DNA from: Streptococcus sp. M334
GTDB lineage: Bacteria; Bacillota; Bacilli; Lactobacillales; Streptococcaceae
Assembly (NCBI RefSeq): GCF_000187745.1
Contig: NZ_GL732486.1
Location: forward strand, 544,736 to 608,735
Reading direction: 5' to 3'
DNA length: 64,000 nt
The notes under the pieces were generated by a model. It searched no databases, was not told the origin of the DNA, and saw only the letters and a program-made list of their open reading frames with translations. The translations under genes were made by a program, and so were the position numbers. Within the stretch, counting starts at the first letter, position 1. Every line of letters starts with the position of its first letter. Below are positions 49,554-57,734 of the stretch, in pieces.

Positions 49554-49565
49554 GGTTTTAATTAC

Positions 49566-49592
49566 ATTGTTACGGTTAAACCGCAATGTCAA
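49566..49592 (-). promoter_or_regulatory. Early (lytic-side) promoter
   Basis: Minus strand TTGACA, perfect -35 (49587-49592), followed directly by operator O1; the best -10 is AACAAT (49566-49571) at a short 15-base spacing. Repressor on O1 would cover the spacer. Confidence 0.5.
49570..49586. promoter_or_regulatory. Repressor operator O1
   Basis: TTGCGGTTTAACCGTAA on the minus strand: 17 bp of the form TTGCG-N7-CGYAA, occupying the spacer of the early promoter. Confidence 0.75.
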
Positions 49593-49599
49593 GTATTTT

Positions 49600-49616
49600 T
49601 TGCGTTTTTTTCGCAA
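49600..49616. promoter_or_regulatory. Repressor operator O2
   Basis: TTGCGTTTTTTTCGCAA, 17 bp, the same TTGCG-N7-CGYAA form with perfect outer arms. Confidence 0.75.
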
Positions 49617-49640
49617 TTTTTTATTTTATTCTTTACTTTT

Positions 49641-49657
49641 TTGCGTTTTTGCCGTAA
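49641..49657. promoter_or_regulatory. Repressor operator O3
   Basis: TTGCGTTTTTGCCGTAA, 17 bp, just upstream of TATACT (49660-49665), the likely -10 of the repressor gene, and so suited to autoregulation. Confidence 0.7.
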
Positions 49658-49683
49658 AATATACTATGTAAGGAGGGGCGGAA

Positions 49684-50433
49684 ATGAAAGTCGAAAACAA
49701 AGAAATTTTTGCCAATAATCTAAGTTTTTACATGGAGCAAAAAGGAGTAGACAGAAATACATTATGTGCAGACTTGGATTTGAAATACACTACAGTTCGT
49801 GACTGGCTAAAAGGAATAACTTATCCTCGGATTGGTAAAATTGAACTTTTGGCAAACTATTTTAATATAAATAAATCTGACCTTATCGAAAACAAAATTT
49901 CTACTGCTCAACCGTCAGACTCCCTTTTAGAAGAAATTACAAACACCGCTCGAAAATTATCCCCTGAAAATAAAAAAATCGTTCTACGAACGTCTGAGGA
50001 GCTTCTGGAGAGTCAAAACGAAGAAGAAACGAAGGAAAACGAAGTGTCGGAAGTCATCCAGCTTTATAGTTACGACTACTACGACCATGCTGCTTCTGCA
50101 GGTACAGGCCAGTATTTGAACGATGTAAGAGTGGAACGGATTGAGTTACCAGTAGATATCGATGCCGACTTTGTCATTCCGATCAAAGGGGACTCCATGG
50201 AGCCAGACTATCACGATGGCGACCTGGTATTTATCCAGACCAGTGTGGACTTAAATAACGGTGTTATCGGAGTGTTCAACTATAACGGTGATGCTTATAT
50301 CAAGCAGCTTGTCATCGACAAAGACCAGGCATACCTACATAGCCTAAACCCAGCTTACAAAGATATGCCAATCACACCCGACACCGACTTCCGAATTATC
50401 GGCGAAGTCGTGGATTTGTATAGAGAGAAATAA
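49684..50433 (+). CDS. CI/LexA-type phage repressor
   Basis: 249 aa. N-terminal XRE helix-turn-helix (about 8-62, with KYTTVRDWLKGITYPRIGK), linker, then S24 peptidase domain. The auto-cleavage site Ala139-Gly140 (ASAGTG), catalytic Ser171 (GDSMEP) and Lys207 (AYIKQL) are all present. RecA-triggered self-cleavage and prophage induction would therefore be possible. AAGGAGG precedes the ATG. The three TTGCG-N7-CGYAA sites upstream are its likely operators. Confidence 0.92.
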   Translation: MKVENKEIFANNLSFYMEQKGVDRNTLCADLDLKYTTVRDWLKGITYPRIGKIELLANYFNINKSDLIENKISTAQPSDSLLEEITNTARKLSPENKKIVLRTSEELLESQNEEETKENEVSEVIQLYSYDYYDHAASAGTGQYLNDVRVERIELPVDIDADFVIPIKGDSMEPDYHDGDLVFIQTSVDLNNGVIGVFNYNGDAYIKQLVIDKDQAYLHSLNPAYKDMPITPDTDFRIIGEVVDLYREK

Positions 50434-50457
50434 AAGTAATATAAGAAAGGAAAAAAT

Positions 50458-51351
50458 ATGGGAAGTAACAGAACTAACCAAGAAATAGCTATCTATACTG
50501 CAACGATAATACAAGAACTGGAGGATTATCTTCACCACCTTCAGAGAATGAACGACGAAGAGAGTAAACGATCTGATAAAATAGCGCAATGGATAGAGAA
50601 TTGGGTAAAATACCTAAAGCTTGAGAAAGTTTTTAACTCGCGAAGTATTCCGGCTTTAAAAAGAGGAAGTATCGTTTATGCTGATTTTGGTTTCAATGTT
50701 GGCAGAGAATATGGAGGACTTCATTATGCAATAGTTCTGAATAAAACAGATGCACGTTCAAACCATCTTCTTCATGTATTGCCTTTAACCTCTGTAAAAG
50801 AAACAACTGATATGTCTAATTTAAAATATTTTCAATTTCCAATTGGCGACGAAGTGTTTCAATTGTTAAAAAATGAGGCTACTCAAAAAATTATAGAATT
50901 AACTAAATTATATAAACGTTTTTCAAACAAAGATGCTGAATTACGCGAAAGAGCTGTAATAGTTGAATCACTAATCGATGATAATATAAAAGCTTTTGAA
51001 GTGATTAAAAACTTACCAGCTTCTGATAGAGACGATTCTTTTCTCGAACAAATACGAACTATTAATAAAAATATAGACTTTACAAATGCTGAAGCAGATA
51101 AAATAAAACAAGAATTGAAAGATAATACAGCTTTGCTGTCAGAACTTGATGAGAAAATAGAGTATGCTAATAAATTTATTCTAAAAATAAAAAATATGAA
51201 CAAAGATAGCATTGTTTTATTGAATCAGGTTACAACAATTAGTAAAATGAGACTCTATGATCCCAAAAATAATAAATCAATTTTGAATGGTATTGTACTG
51301 TCTAATAATACTATGAACAAAATAGATGAGGCGCTGAAAAATATTTTTTAA
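50458..51351 (+). CDS. PemK/MazF-like protein with coiled-coil insert
   Basis: 297 aa, 24 bases after the repressor and likely in its operon (lysogenic expression). Residues 67-115 have the MazF start: LKRGSIVYADFGFN, GREYGGLHYAIVLN, LHVLPLTSVK. The MazF end is found only at 248-297: KDSIVLLNQVTTISKMRL and the final helix. Between them (about 130-245) lies a charged, coiled-coil-like insert; residues 1-60 are also helical. MazF proteins cleave RNA as dimers. No antitoxin gene is seen, so it may be a silent or self-inhibited toxin, or have another role. Expression in a lysogen suggests superinfection defence or addiction; this is inference. Confidence 0.75.
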   Translation: MGSNRTNQEIAIYTATIIQELEDYLHHLQRMNDEESKRSDKIAQWIENWVKYLKLEKVFNSRSIPALKRGSIVYADFGFNVGREYGGLHYAIVLNKTDARSNHLLHVLPLTSVKETTDMSNLKYFQFPIGDEVFQLLKNEATQKIIELTKLYKRFSNKDAELRERAVIVESLIDDNIKAFEVIKNLPASDRDDSFLEQIRTINKNIDFTNAEADKIKQELKDNTALLSELDEKIEYANKFILKIKNMNKDSIVLLNQVTTISKMRLYDPKNNKSILNGIVLSNNTMNKIDEALKNIF

Positions 51352-51454
51352 AATTCGAGTATTTTTATTGACTTTTCTTAAAATTAGGGTTAGAATTAAA
51401 TCATAAGGTCGCTTGACGACAAAATATATGATACTGTCCCAAGAGGACAATTCT

Positions 51455-51482
51455 AGCCCTGCTCTTATGAGTTGGGCTTTTA
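51455..51482 (+). terminator. Terminator of the repressor operon
   Basis: AGCCCTGCTC and GAGTTGGGCT pair around TTAT, followed by TTTTAATTTTT. Confidence 0.8.
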
Positions 51483-51499
51483 ATTTTTATCTAGCAACT

Positions 51500-51516
51500 G
51501 TTTCCATTTTGGAAAC
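51500..51516. repeat. 17-bp palindrome upstream of the integrase
   Basis: GTTTCCA-TTT-TGGAAAC, perfect 7-bp arms. It lies between the repressor-operon terminator and the integrase and may be a protein-binding site. Confidence 0.5.
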
Positions 51517-51527
51517 AACTCAAAAAA

Positions 51528-51567
51528 ATCCCCACACTCTCCGACGGCCATCTTTGAGTGTGAGGAT
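51528..51567. repeat. Long-armed hairpin upstream of the integrase
   Basis: ATCCCCACACTC and GAGTGTGAGGAT, 11 of 12 paired, with a 16-base loop. With the terminator and palindrome it accounts for the 333-base gap before int; no gene seen. Confidence 0.55.
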
Positions 51568-51684
51568 TCAACCCTCCATCTAGCAAGCAATGGAAAGGAT
51601 GATAAAAAAATACAACTATAGTTTATCATAAGTTCGACACCTTTTCAACTATGCGGGCAAGCAATCGAAAAGAAAGGGCTTTTT

Positions 51685-52830
51685 ATGATAAAAAAATATA
51701 TTACAAAAAAAGGAGAGACTAGATATCTCTTTCAAACATATCTGGGTATAGACCCTGCTACTGGAAAAGAAAAGCGCACAACAAGACGTGGATTTAAAAC
51801 CATTAAAGAGGCAAAGGTTGCCGAACGTGACCTTCTCTTAGACGTTGAAGAAAATGGTTTTTCAAACAATGAAGATTTCCAGAACCCTACTTTCGCTGAA
51901 GTCGCTGAGTTATGGCTTGATAGCTATAAAAACACCGTAAAACCAACAACCTATCAGAACGTTAAGAAAAAACTTGATGTTATGATTGACTTGTATTTTA
52001 CAGATATGAAAATCCAGCAGATCAGTGTAGCTTATTGTCAAAAAGTTGCTATCCAGTTAAGTAATCGCTATATCCTCTATGCCAATTACTACTCTGTCAT
52101 CAGCCGTATTTTCAAGTATACCACTTCTATTGACATTATTAAGTCAAATCCCTTAGATAAGATTATCAAGCCTAAAAATAGGCCATTAAAGGGCAAAGAA
52201 AACTACTATACAAAACAGGAACTAACCGAGTTCCTTAAAGTTTACAAAGCAAATTGCAAACCAGTAGACTATACCTTTTTTCACTTACTCGCTTTTTCTG
52301 GATTGAGAACTGGAGAAGCAATCGGCCTCATGTGGTCAGATGTTGACTTTGAAAATAAACGATTAAGCATTTCTCGGACGGCTGTCGTTGTTAATAAAAA
52401 ACAAACTGTTCAGGACCCTAAAACCAAAATGAGTAAGAGGGTTATCACTTTAGATGATGAAACTCTAAATGTATTGAAATTCTGGAAGCGTCAGCAGATA
52501 AAAGAGTATTTTCGGGCTAGTGTGCCTTACAAACATGATTCAAATTATATCTTTACGAATAGTTTCGGAGGATGGATTTCTCCTTCAGCTGTTAAAGAGA
52601 GACTTAGAAGATTCTTTTATGAACATAAGGATGTCAAAAAAATCACTCCTCACGGTTTCAGGCACACACACGCTTCTCTCCTCTTTGAAGCAGGTGTTAC
52701 AGCCAAAATCATTTCGGACAGATTAGGTCACAACAATGTCCAAACCACTCTTGATATGTACACCCACATCAATGACAATCAACGTGTTGAAGTCGTTGAT
52801 CAGCTTATGACTTTTATCCGTTCAAGCTAA
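51685..52830 (+). CDS. int: Phage tyrosine recombinase (integrase)
   Basis: 381 aa. An N-terminal arm-binding domain (AP2-like, about 1-60), a SAM-like core-binding domain (about 65-165) and the catalytic domain with Arg in SGLRTGEAIGL, His-x2-Arg in HGFRHTHASLL, His in LGHNNVQTTLDMYTH and the Tyr nucleophile in that last motif. It appears intact. It sits at the right end of the element next to arm-type repeats, as integrases normally do. AAAGGG precedes the ATG. Confidence 0.95.
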   Translation: MIKKYITKKGETRYLFQTYLGIDPATGKEKRTTRRGFKTIKEAKVAERDLLLDVEENGFSNNEDFQNPTFAEVAELWLDSYKNTVKPTTYQNVKKKLDVMIDLYFTDMKIQQISVAYCQKVAIQLSNRYILYANYYSVISRIFKYTTSIDIIKSNPLDKIIKPKNRPLKGKENYYTKQELTEFLKVYKANCKPVDYTFFHLLAFSGLRTGEAIGLMWSDVDFENKRLSISRTAVVVNKKQTVQDPKTKMSKRVITLDDETLNVLKFWKRQQIKEYFRASVPYKHDSNYIFTNSFGGWISPSAVKERLRRFFYEHKDVKKITPHGFRHTHASLLFEAGVTAKIISDRLGHNNVQTTLDMYTHINDNQRVEVVDQLMTFIRSS

Positions 52831-52838
52831 AAGTAAAG

Positions 52839-52859
52839 TCGTATTCAATCTCGTATTCA
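52839..52859 (+). repeat. Right integrase arm-type direct repeat
   Basis: TCGTATTCA-ATC-TCGTATTCA, matching the pair at 46514-46534 in unit and spacing. Confidence 0.55.
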
Positions 52860-52917
52860 CTTTTAGATATACACTGTAAAACCAATGATTTCAAGGGTAC
52901 AGGGAACCGTGAGCAGT

Positions 52918-52928
52918 TTATACCATAA
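52918..52928 (+). repeat. Candidate attR core
   Basis: TTATACCATAA, identical to 46402-46412. Lies 34 bases before the CYTH gene. Confidence 0.35.
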
Positions 52929-52961
52929 TCCGCTTTCAACGATAAAGAAAAGGTAAGAAAA

Positions 52962-53531
52962 ATGAAACATTTAGAAATTGAATTGAAAACACTCTTGAAA
53001 AAAGATGAATACAATCGTCTAAAAGACCAATTCACAGGTGTCACTCCTGTTCTTCAAAAAAATTACTACATCGACACACCTGATTTTGAACTGCGAGAAA
53101 AGAAAGTCGCTATGCGCATTCGAACCTTTGAAGACTGGGCAGAATTGACACTCAAAGTCCCGCAAAGTGTTGGAAACATGGAATACAACCAAAAATTGCA
53201 ACTAAAAGATGCTGAAAACTATCTGAACAAAAAAGAGCTTCCTCAAGGGCTTGTGCTAGATGAATTAGCAAAACATGGTATCCAAAGCAAGAAATGGCAG
53301 GTGCTTGGTTGTCTCACAACACTTCGCTATGAAATGCAAACAGCTATTGGTCTCATGGCACTAGATGAGAGTCAGTACTTTGATATTACAGATTACGAGT
53401 TGGAGCTTGAAGTGGAAAATCATGAGCAAGGCAAACAGGATTTCCAACAATTTTTAGAGGAAAATCAGATTTCCTACCAAAAAGCTCCTTCAAAATTGGT
53501 TCGATTTGTCAAAAGCATGAAAAATAGCTGA
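52962..53531 (+). CDS. CYTH domain triphosphate tunnel protein
   Basis: 189 aa with the N-terminal EIELKT (ExExK-type) signature and basic residues lining an eight-strand barrel (MRIRTFEDWAELTLK). The family hydrolyses inorganic or organic triphosphates. Without the prophage it would be divergent from relQ with a shared short promoter region, so a link to nucleotide-alarmone metabolism is tempting but unproved. AAAAGG precedes the ATG. Confidence 0.85.
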   Translation: MKHLEIELKTLLKKDEYNRLKDQFTGVTPVLQKNYYIDTPDFELREKKVAMRIRTFEDWAELTLKVPQSVGNMEYNQKLQLKDAENYLNKKELPQGLVLDELAKHGIQSKKWQVLGCLTTLRYEMQTAIGLMALDESQYFDITDYELELEVENHEQGKQDFQQFLEENQISYQKAPSKLVRFVKSMKNS

Positions 53532-53556
53532 AATAATCTCCATTTTTTGGTAAAAT
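53528..53556 (+). promoter_or_regulatory. prs promoter
   Basis: CTGAAA (53528-53533), 17 bases ending in TGG, TAAAAT (53551-53556). The -35 overlaps the CYTH stop codon. Confidence 0.6.
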
Positions 53557-53577
53557 AGAAAAGATAAAAATACACAC

Positions 53578-53615
53578 ATCCTAGTTCATATATGTAAGGC
53601 AGATATAACTAGGAT
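53578..53615 (+). promoter_or_regulatory. Leader hairpin of prs
   Basis: ATCCTAGTT (53578-53586) pairs perfectly with AACTAGGAT (53607-53615), extended by ATA/TAT past a bulge, within the roughly 80-base prs leader. No U run follows, so it is not a terminator. Confidence 0.5.
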
Positions 53616-53643
53616 TTATAAAGTTTACAGAGGACGGTCTATA

Positions 53644-54603
53644 ATGTCAGATAGAAAAAACATGAAACTTTTCGCACTCAACTCTAACCAAGAGATTGCA
53701 CAAAAAATTGCTCAAGCTGTTGGTGTCCCACTTGGAAAACTGTCATCACGTCAATTTTCTGATGGAGAGATACAAGTTAATATCGAAGAGAGTGTCCGTG
53801 GTTATGATGTTTACATCATCCAATCTACAAGTTTTCCTGTTAACAACCACCTAATGGAATTGTTAATCATGGTCGACGCTTGTGTGCGTGCAAGTGCTCA
53901 CAGTATCAACGTTGTCCTTCCATATTTTGGCTATGCACGTCAAGATAGAATTGCATCATCTAGAGAACCACTAACAGCTAAACTAGTTGCTAACATGCTG
54001 GTTAAGGCTGGTGTTGACCGTGTCCTTACTCTTGATTTGCATGCCGTTCAAGTTCAAGGCTTCTTTGATATTCCTGTAGATAATCTTTACACTGTTCCTC
54101 TCTTTGCTAAACACTACTGTGATAAAGGATTAAGAGGTTCAGATGTTGTTGTCGTTAGCCCTAAAAATTCAGGTGTGAAACGTGCTCGTAGCCTGGCTGA
54201 ATATCTTGATGCTCCTATCGCCATTATCGACTACCCTCAAGACGACGCAACTCGTAACGAAGGCTATATCATCGGTGATGTTGAAGGTAAAAAAGCCATC
54301 TTGATTGATGATATTTTAAATACAGGACGTACCTTCTCTGAAGCAGCTAAAATCGTTGAACATGAAGGGGCTACAGAAATTTATGCTGTTTCTAGCCACG
54401 GTCTCTTCGTTGAAGGTGCTGCTGAACTTCTTGATAATACTAATATTAAAGAAATTCTTGTGACTGATTCAGTAGCAACAAAAGAAAAAACTCCTAAAAA
54501 CGTATGCTACATCACTGCTAGTGAGTTAATTGGTGATGCCATCGTCCGTATTCACGAAAGAAAACCAGTCAGCCCACTCTTTGCCTACAACAAAAAGAAA
54601 TAA
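53644..54603 (+). CDS. prs: Ribose-phosphate pyrophosphokinase
   Basis: Makes PRPP from ribose-5-phosphate and ATP for purine, pyrimidine, His, Trp and NAD synthesis. 319 aa, class I, with the flexible loop YARQDR, the PRPP signature [17 protein letters not shown] and the ribose-phosphate loop [12 protein letters not shown]. First gene of an operon with the cysteine desulfurase and two small genes. Confidence 0.96.
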   Translation: MSDRKNMKLFALNSNQEIAQKIAQAVGVPLGKLSSRQFSDGEIQVNIEESVRGYDVYIIQSTSFPVNNHLMELLIMVDACVRASAHSINVVLPYFGYARQDRIASSREPLTAKLVANMLVKAGVDRVLTLDLHAVQVQGFFDIPVDNLYTVPLFAKHYCDKGLRGSDVVVVSPKNSGVKRARSLAEYLDAPIAIIDYPQDDATRNEGYIIGDVEGKKAILIDDILNTGRTFSEAAKIVEHEGATEIYAVSSHGLFVEGAAELLDNTNIKEILVTDSVATKEKTPKNVCYITASELIGDAIVRIHERKPVSPLFAYNKKK

Positions 54604-54612
54604 GGTGATTCT

Positions 54613-55728
54613 TTGATTTATTTGGACAATGCTGCAACGACTCCCATGTCAGCAGTTGCTATTTCAGCTATGACCGAGGTTATGCAAGAAATCTATGGAA
54701 ATCCTTCTAGTATTCATGCTCATGGTCGTCAAGCTGGCAAACTCTTGCGAGAAGCCCGTCAGGAACTAGCCCAGTTACTGGGGACAAAACCTCAACATAT
54801 CTTTTTCACTTCTGGTGGGACTGAAGGCAACAATACTGCTATCATTGGTTACTGCCTTCGTCACCAAGAACAAGGAAAACATATCATCACAACTGCTATT
54901 GAGCACCATGCCGTTCTTGAAACCATTGATTACTTGGTTCAGAACTTTGGGTTTGAAGTAACCATTATCCAACCAGAAAAGCAAGAAATCACTGCCCAGC
55001 AAATTCAAGAGGCCTTACGTGACGATACGATTTTGGTTTCTACCATGTTTGCCAATAATGAGACTGGAAACCTACTGCCCATTGCTGAAATTGGCCAAAT
55101 ACTCAAACAACACCCTGCTGCCTATCATGTCGACGCAGTTCAGGCTATTGGCAAACTCCCTATTCATCCAGAAGAATTGGGTATTGATTTTCTCACTGCT
55201 TCTGCCCACAAGTTCCATGGGCCTAAGGGAATCGGTTTTCTCTACGCTTCTAGCATGGACTTTGACTCCTATCTACATGGCGGAGATCAGGAACAGAAGA
55301 AACGTGCAGGAACTGAAAATCTGGCTGCCATCGTAGGCATGGTTGCTGCCCTAAAAGAAGACCTAGAAAAGCAAGAAGAACATTTTCAACATGTACAAAA
55401 TCTAGAAACTGTCTTTTTGGCAGAGTTAGAGGGCATTCAATATTACTTGAATAGAGGACAACACCATCTCCCTTATGTCCTCAATATTGGATTTCCTGGG
55501 CAGAAAAACGACCTCTTACTCCTTCGGCTAGATTTAGCTGGCATTTCTATCTCTACTGGATCAGCCTGTACGGCAGGCATTGTCCAATCCAGCCATGTTC
55601 TTGAAGCCATGTACGGGGCAAATTCAGAACGCTTGAAGCAATCCGTTCGCCTCAGTCTCTCGCCACAAAATACTGTTGAAGACCTACAAACCCTCGCAAA
55701 AAACTTAAAAGAAATTATCGGAGGTTAG
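54613..55728 (+). CDS. Cysteine desulfurase (NifS/IscS-like)
   Basis: PLP enzyme that takes sulfur from cysteine for tRNA thiolation or Fe-S assembly. 371 aa. MIYLDNAATTP at the start, PLP Lys in SAHKFHGPKG, and the catalytic Cys in SGSACTAG. Starts at TTG, nine bases after the prs stop, with AAGGTG upstream. Several such paralogues exist in streptococci; the partner is not encoded here. Confidence 0.92.
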   Translation: MIYLDNAATTPMSAVAISAMTEVMQEIYGNPSSIHAHGRQAGKLLREARQELAQLLGTKPQHIFFTSGGTEGNNTAIIGYCLRHQEQGKHIITTAIEHHAVLETIDYLVQNFGFEVTIIQPEKQEITAQQIQEALRDDTILVSTMFANNETGNLLPIAEIGQILKQHPAAYHVDAVQAIGKLPIHPEELGIDFLTASAHKFHGPKGIGFLYASSMDFDSYLHGGDQEQKKRAGTENLAAIVGMVAALKEDLEKQEEHFQHVQNLETVFLAELEGIQYYLNRGQHHLPYVLNIGFPGQKNDLLLLRLDLAGISISTGSACTAGIVQSSHVLEAMYGANSERLKQSVRLSLSPQNTVEDLQTLAKNLKEIIGG

Positions 55729-55732
55729 CCAT

Positions 55733-56080
55733 ATGGCATTTGAAAAAACCATTCAGTTAAAAAATTGTCGTTACGACTACACTCTTAGCCCTTCTGTTAA
55801 AAAATTCACCCTCAAGGACAACACCTTTTTTGAGACTAAGGTTGGTAACTATGAACTGACTCGCCTTTTGGAAAAAGTGCCAAACAGCGGTGAAGGATTC
55901 CAACTCAAAATCATCATTAACAAGGAACTTACAGGTGCTAAAATCAATATCACTGACAAGTTCGGACTACGTCTGGTTGATATTTTCAAATCAGAAGACC
56001 ACCACATTCATCAGGAAAAATTCTATTTCCTCATGGATAGCTTGGTAGAACGTGGTGTCTTTACAAAATCAGAAAGATAG
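55733..56080 (+). CDS. DUF1831 family protein
   Basis: 115 aa cytoplasmic protein with the DUF1831 pattern (FEKTIQLKNCRYDYTLSPS...YELTRLLEKVP). Function unknown. Always follows the cysteine desulfurase in streptococci as far as I recall, which suggests a linked role. GGAGG precedes the ATG. Confidence 0.8.
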   Translation: MAFEKTIQLKNCRYDYTLSPSVKKFTLKDNTFFETKVGNYELTRLLEKVPNSGEGFQLKIIINKELTGAKINITDKFGLRLVDIFKSEDHHIHQEKFYFLMDSLVERGVFTKSER

Positions 56081-56087
56081 AGCCAAA

Positions 56088-56303
56088 ATGTTTGAACTAA
56101 CCTATAAGGATAGCTACCAAGTAGAGCGTACACTCAAATATGAAGATCATGAAGCTCTCATGCTGGCTCTGTCAGGATGCGTGACCCTACCAGATACACT
56201 TTATGTGACTTCTTTGACCTTTAAGAGCCAGAAAGTTTATCAAGGTCTGATCGGAGACCTCTACCGTTTTCTATCACAAGCAGAATTTTTACATCAAAAC
56301 TAA
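56088..56303 (+). CDS. DUF4649 family small protein
   Basis: 71 aa (MFELTYKDSYQVERTLKY...). Start placed at ATG 56088, eight bases after the previous stop, which implies coupled translation; a reading 12 codons longer overlaps the DUF1831 gene and has no support. Function unknown. Confidence 0.72.
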   Translation: MFELTYKDSYQVERTLKYEDHEALMLALSGCVTLPDTLYVTSLTFKSQKVYQGLIGDLYRFLSQAEFLHQN

Positions 56304-56320
56304 GATTTTTCTTAGTTTTT
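56296..56320 (+). terminator. Terminator of the prs operon
   Basis: AAAACTAAG and CTTAGTTTT pair around ATTTTT, followed by more T. The left arm overlaps the end of the DUF4649 gene. Confidence 0.8.
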
Positions 56321-56331
56321 TCTTATTTTTG

Positions 56332-56360
56332 TTGATTTTTTCACAATGTTTCTATAAAAT
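56332..56360 (+). promoter_or_regulatory. rex promoter
   Basis: TTGATT (56332-56337), 17 bases, TAAAAT (56355-56360). A TTCACAA half-site of the Rex box lies in the spacer (56340-56346), but the opposite arm is poor. Confidence 0.6.
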
Positions 56361-56385
56361 AGAAGAATAGAAAGGTTGTGATTTT

Positions 56386-57027
56386 GTGAAAGATAAACAG
56401 TCTGCTATTCCAAAAGCTACAGCGAAAAGACTCTCTCTCTACTATCGAATTTTTAAGAGATTTCATGCAGAAAAGATTGAACGTGCCAACTCTAAACAAA
56501 TTGCAGAGGCCATCGGTATTGATTCAGCGACAGTTCGTCGTGATTTTTCCTATTTTGGTGAACTAGGTCGTCGTGGTTTTGGCTACGATGTCAAAAAACT
56601 GATGACGTTTTTTGCCGATTTGCTCAATGATAACTCCATCACCAATGTCATGCTTGTGGGAATTGGAAATATGGGCCATGCCCTTCTCCACTATCGCTTC
56701 CACGAGCGTAACAAGATGAAGATTATCATGGCCTTTGATCTAGATGACCACCCTGAGGTCGGGACCCAAACTCCTGATGGGATTCCCATTTACGGAATTT
56801 CTCAAATCAAGGATAAAATCAAGAATGCCGATGTCAAAACTGCGATCCTAACTGTTCCCAGCGTCAAGTCACAAGAGGTTGCCAATCTCTTGGTGGATGC
56901 TGGCGTGAAAGGAATTCTCAGCTTTTCACCTGTCCATCTGCATTTACCAAAAGACGTGGTCGTTCAATATGTCGATTTGACAAGTGAACTCCAAACCCTC
57001 CTCTATTTCATGAGAAGAGAGGATTAG
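56386..57027 (+). CDS. rex: Redox-sensing repressor Rex
   Basis: Senses the NADH/NAD+ ratio and controls fermentation genes. 213 aa; N-terminal winged helix (about 15-80 with [22 protein letters not shown]) and Rossmann domain with [10 protein letters not shown]. Starts at GTG with AAAGG ten bases upstream; no ATG fits. Confidence 0.96.
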   Translation: MKDKQSAIPKATAKRLSLYYRIFKRFHAEKIERANSKQIAEAIGIDSATVRRDFSYFGELGRRGFGYDVKKLMTFFADLLNDNSITNVMLVGIGNMGHALLHYRFHERNKMKIIMAFDLDDHPEVGTQTPDGIPIYGISQIKDKIKNADVKTAILTVPSVKSQEVANLLVDAGVKGILSFSPVHLHLPKDVVVQYVDLTSELQTLLYFMRRED

Positions 57028-57044
57028 AAAGCGAAAATCATTTT

Positions 57045-57734
57045 ATGAAAAAACCAGTTATTGGGATTACAGGAAACGAAAAAACTCATCCAGATGATGA
57101 CATCATGATGAGCTACGCAGCAAAAGGCTTTGTTGAAGGCGTTAAAAACGCTGGAGGGATTCCCATCATCCTACCGATTGGTGATCAAGAAATGGTCTGC
57201 CACTATATCAGTATGATTGACAAGCTCATCTTGACAGGTGGGCAAAATGTTGATCCAAAATTCTATGGTGAACCAAAAACCATTGATAGCGATGACTACC
57301 ACCTTCAAAGAGACATCTTTGAACTGGCCCTCATCAAGGAAGCTATTAAACAGAAAAAGCCTATTTTCTCCGTCTGTCGTGGGACTCAACTCTTTAACGT
57401 TGCCATGGGTGGAACTCTGTACCAAGATATCGAAGACCACTGGCAGGATTGTTCTGCCGAGTACACAACTCAACGCTTGGTGACAGAACCAAATACTGTT
57501 CTTCGAGAAATCTATGGAGAAATTTCCCATATCAACTCCTTCCACCATCAGAGCATCAAGGATTTAGCACCAAATTTAAAGATTGCGGCTTATGATCCTA
57601 AGGATGGTATCATTGAAGCTGTTATGAGTACAGATGATGTTGCCTTTCTCGGTGTCCAATGGCATCCAGAATTTCTATTTGAAAATCGTCCCAAAGATAA
57701 AAACCTCTTTGACTATGTCGTTAATGACCTTTAG
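57045..57734 (+). CDS. Class I glutamine amidotransferase (peptidase C26, PuuD-like)
   Basis: 229 aa. Triad Cys in [10 protein letters not shown], His and Glu in QWHPEF; it resembles gamma-glutamyl-GABA hydrolase. The natural substrate is unknown here. It follows rex by 17 bases and may be in its transcript. Its stop overlaps radC's stop by four bases on the opposite strand. Confidence 0.85.
   Translation: MKKPVIGITGNEKTHPDDDIMMSYAAKGFVEGVKNAGGIPIILPIGDQEMVCHYISMIDKLILTGGQNVDPKFYGEPKTIDSDDYHLQRDIFELALIKEAIKQKKPIFSVCRGTQLFNVAMGGTLYQDIEDHWQDCSAEYTTQRLVTEPNTVLREIYGEISHINSFHHQSIKDLAPNLKIAAYDPKDGIIEAVMSTDDVAFLGVQWHPEFLFENRPKDKNLFDYVVNDL

Larger units (their letters stand above)
46402..52928. mobile_element. 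Defective prophage remnant, about 6.5 kb
   Basis: Lies between relQ and the CYTH gene. It holds integrase, CI-type repressor with three operators, a PemK/MazF-like gene, two small early ORFs, an NDT-like gene, antirepressor and lysozyme. Replication, terminase, head, tail and holin genes are absent. The order fits a temperate phage with one internal deletion from just after the antirepressor to the lysozyme. The 487 bases from 46319 to 46805 hold only the relQ promoter, att/arm repeats and the lysozyme terminator. Confidence 0.85.

Noticed and set aside
56338-56392. Rex operator upstream of rex
   Set aside because: One TTCACAA half-site is present in the promoter spacer, but no TTGTGAA partner at the right distance; the TTGTGA further down is in direct, not inverted, placement.
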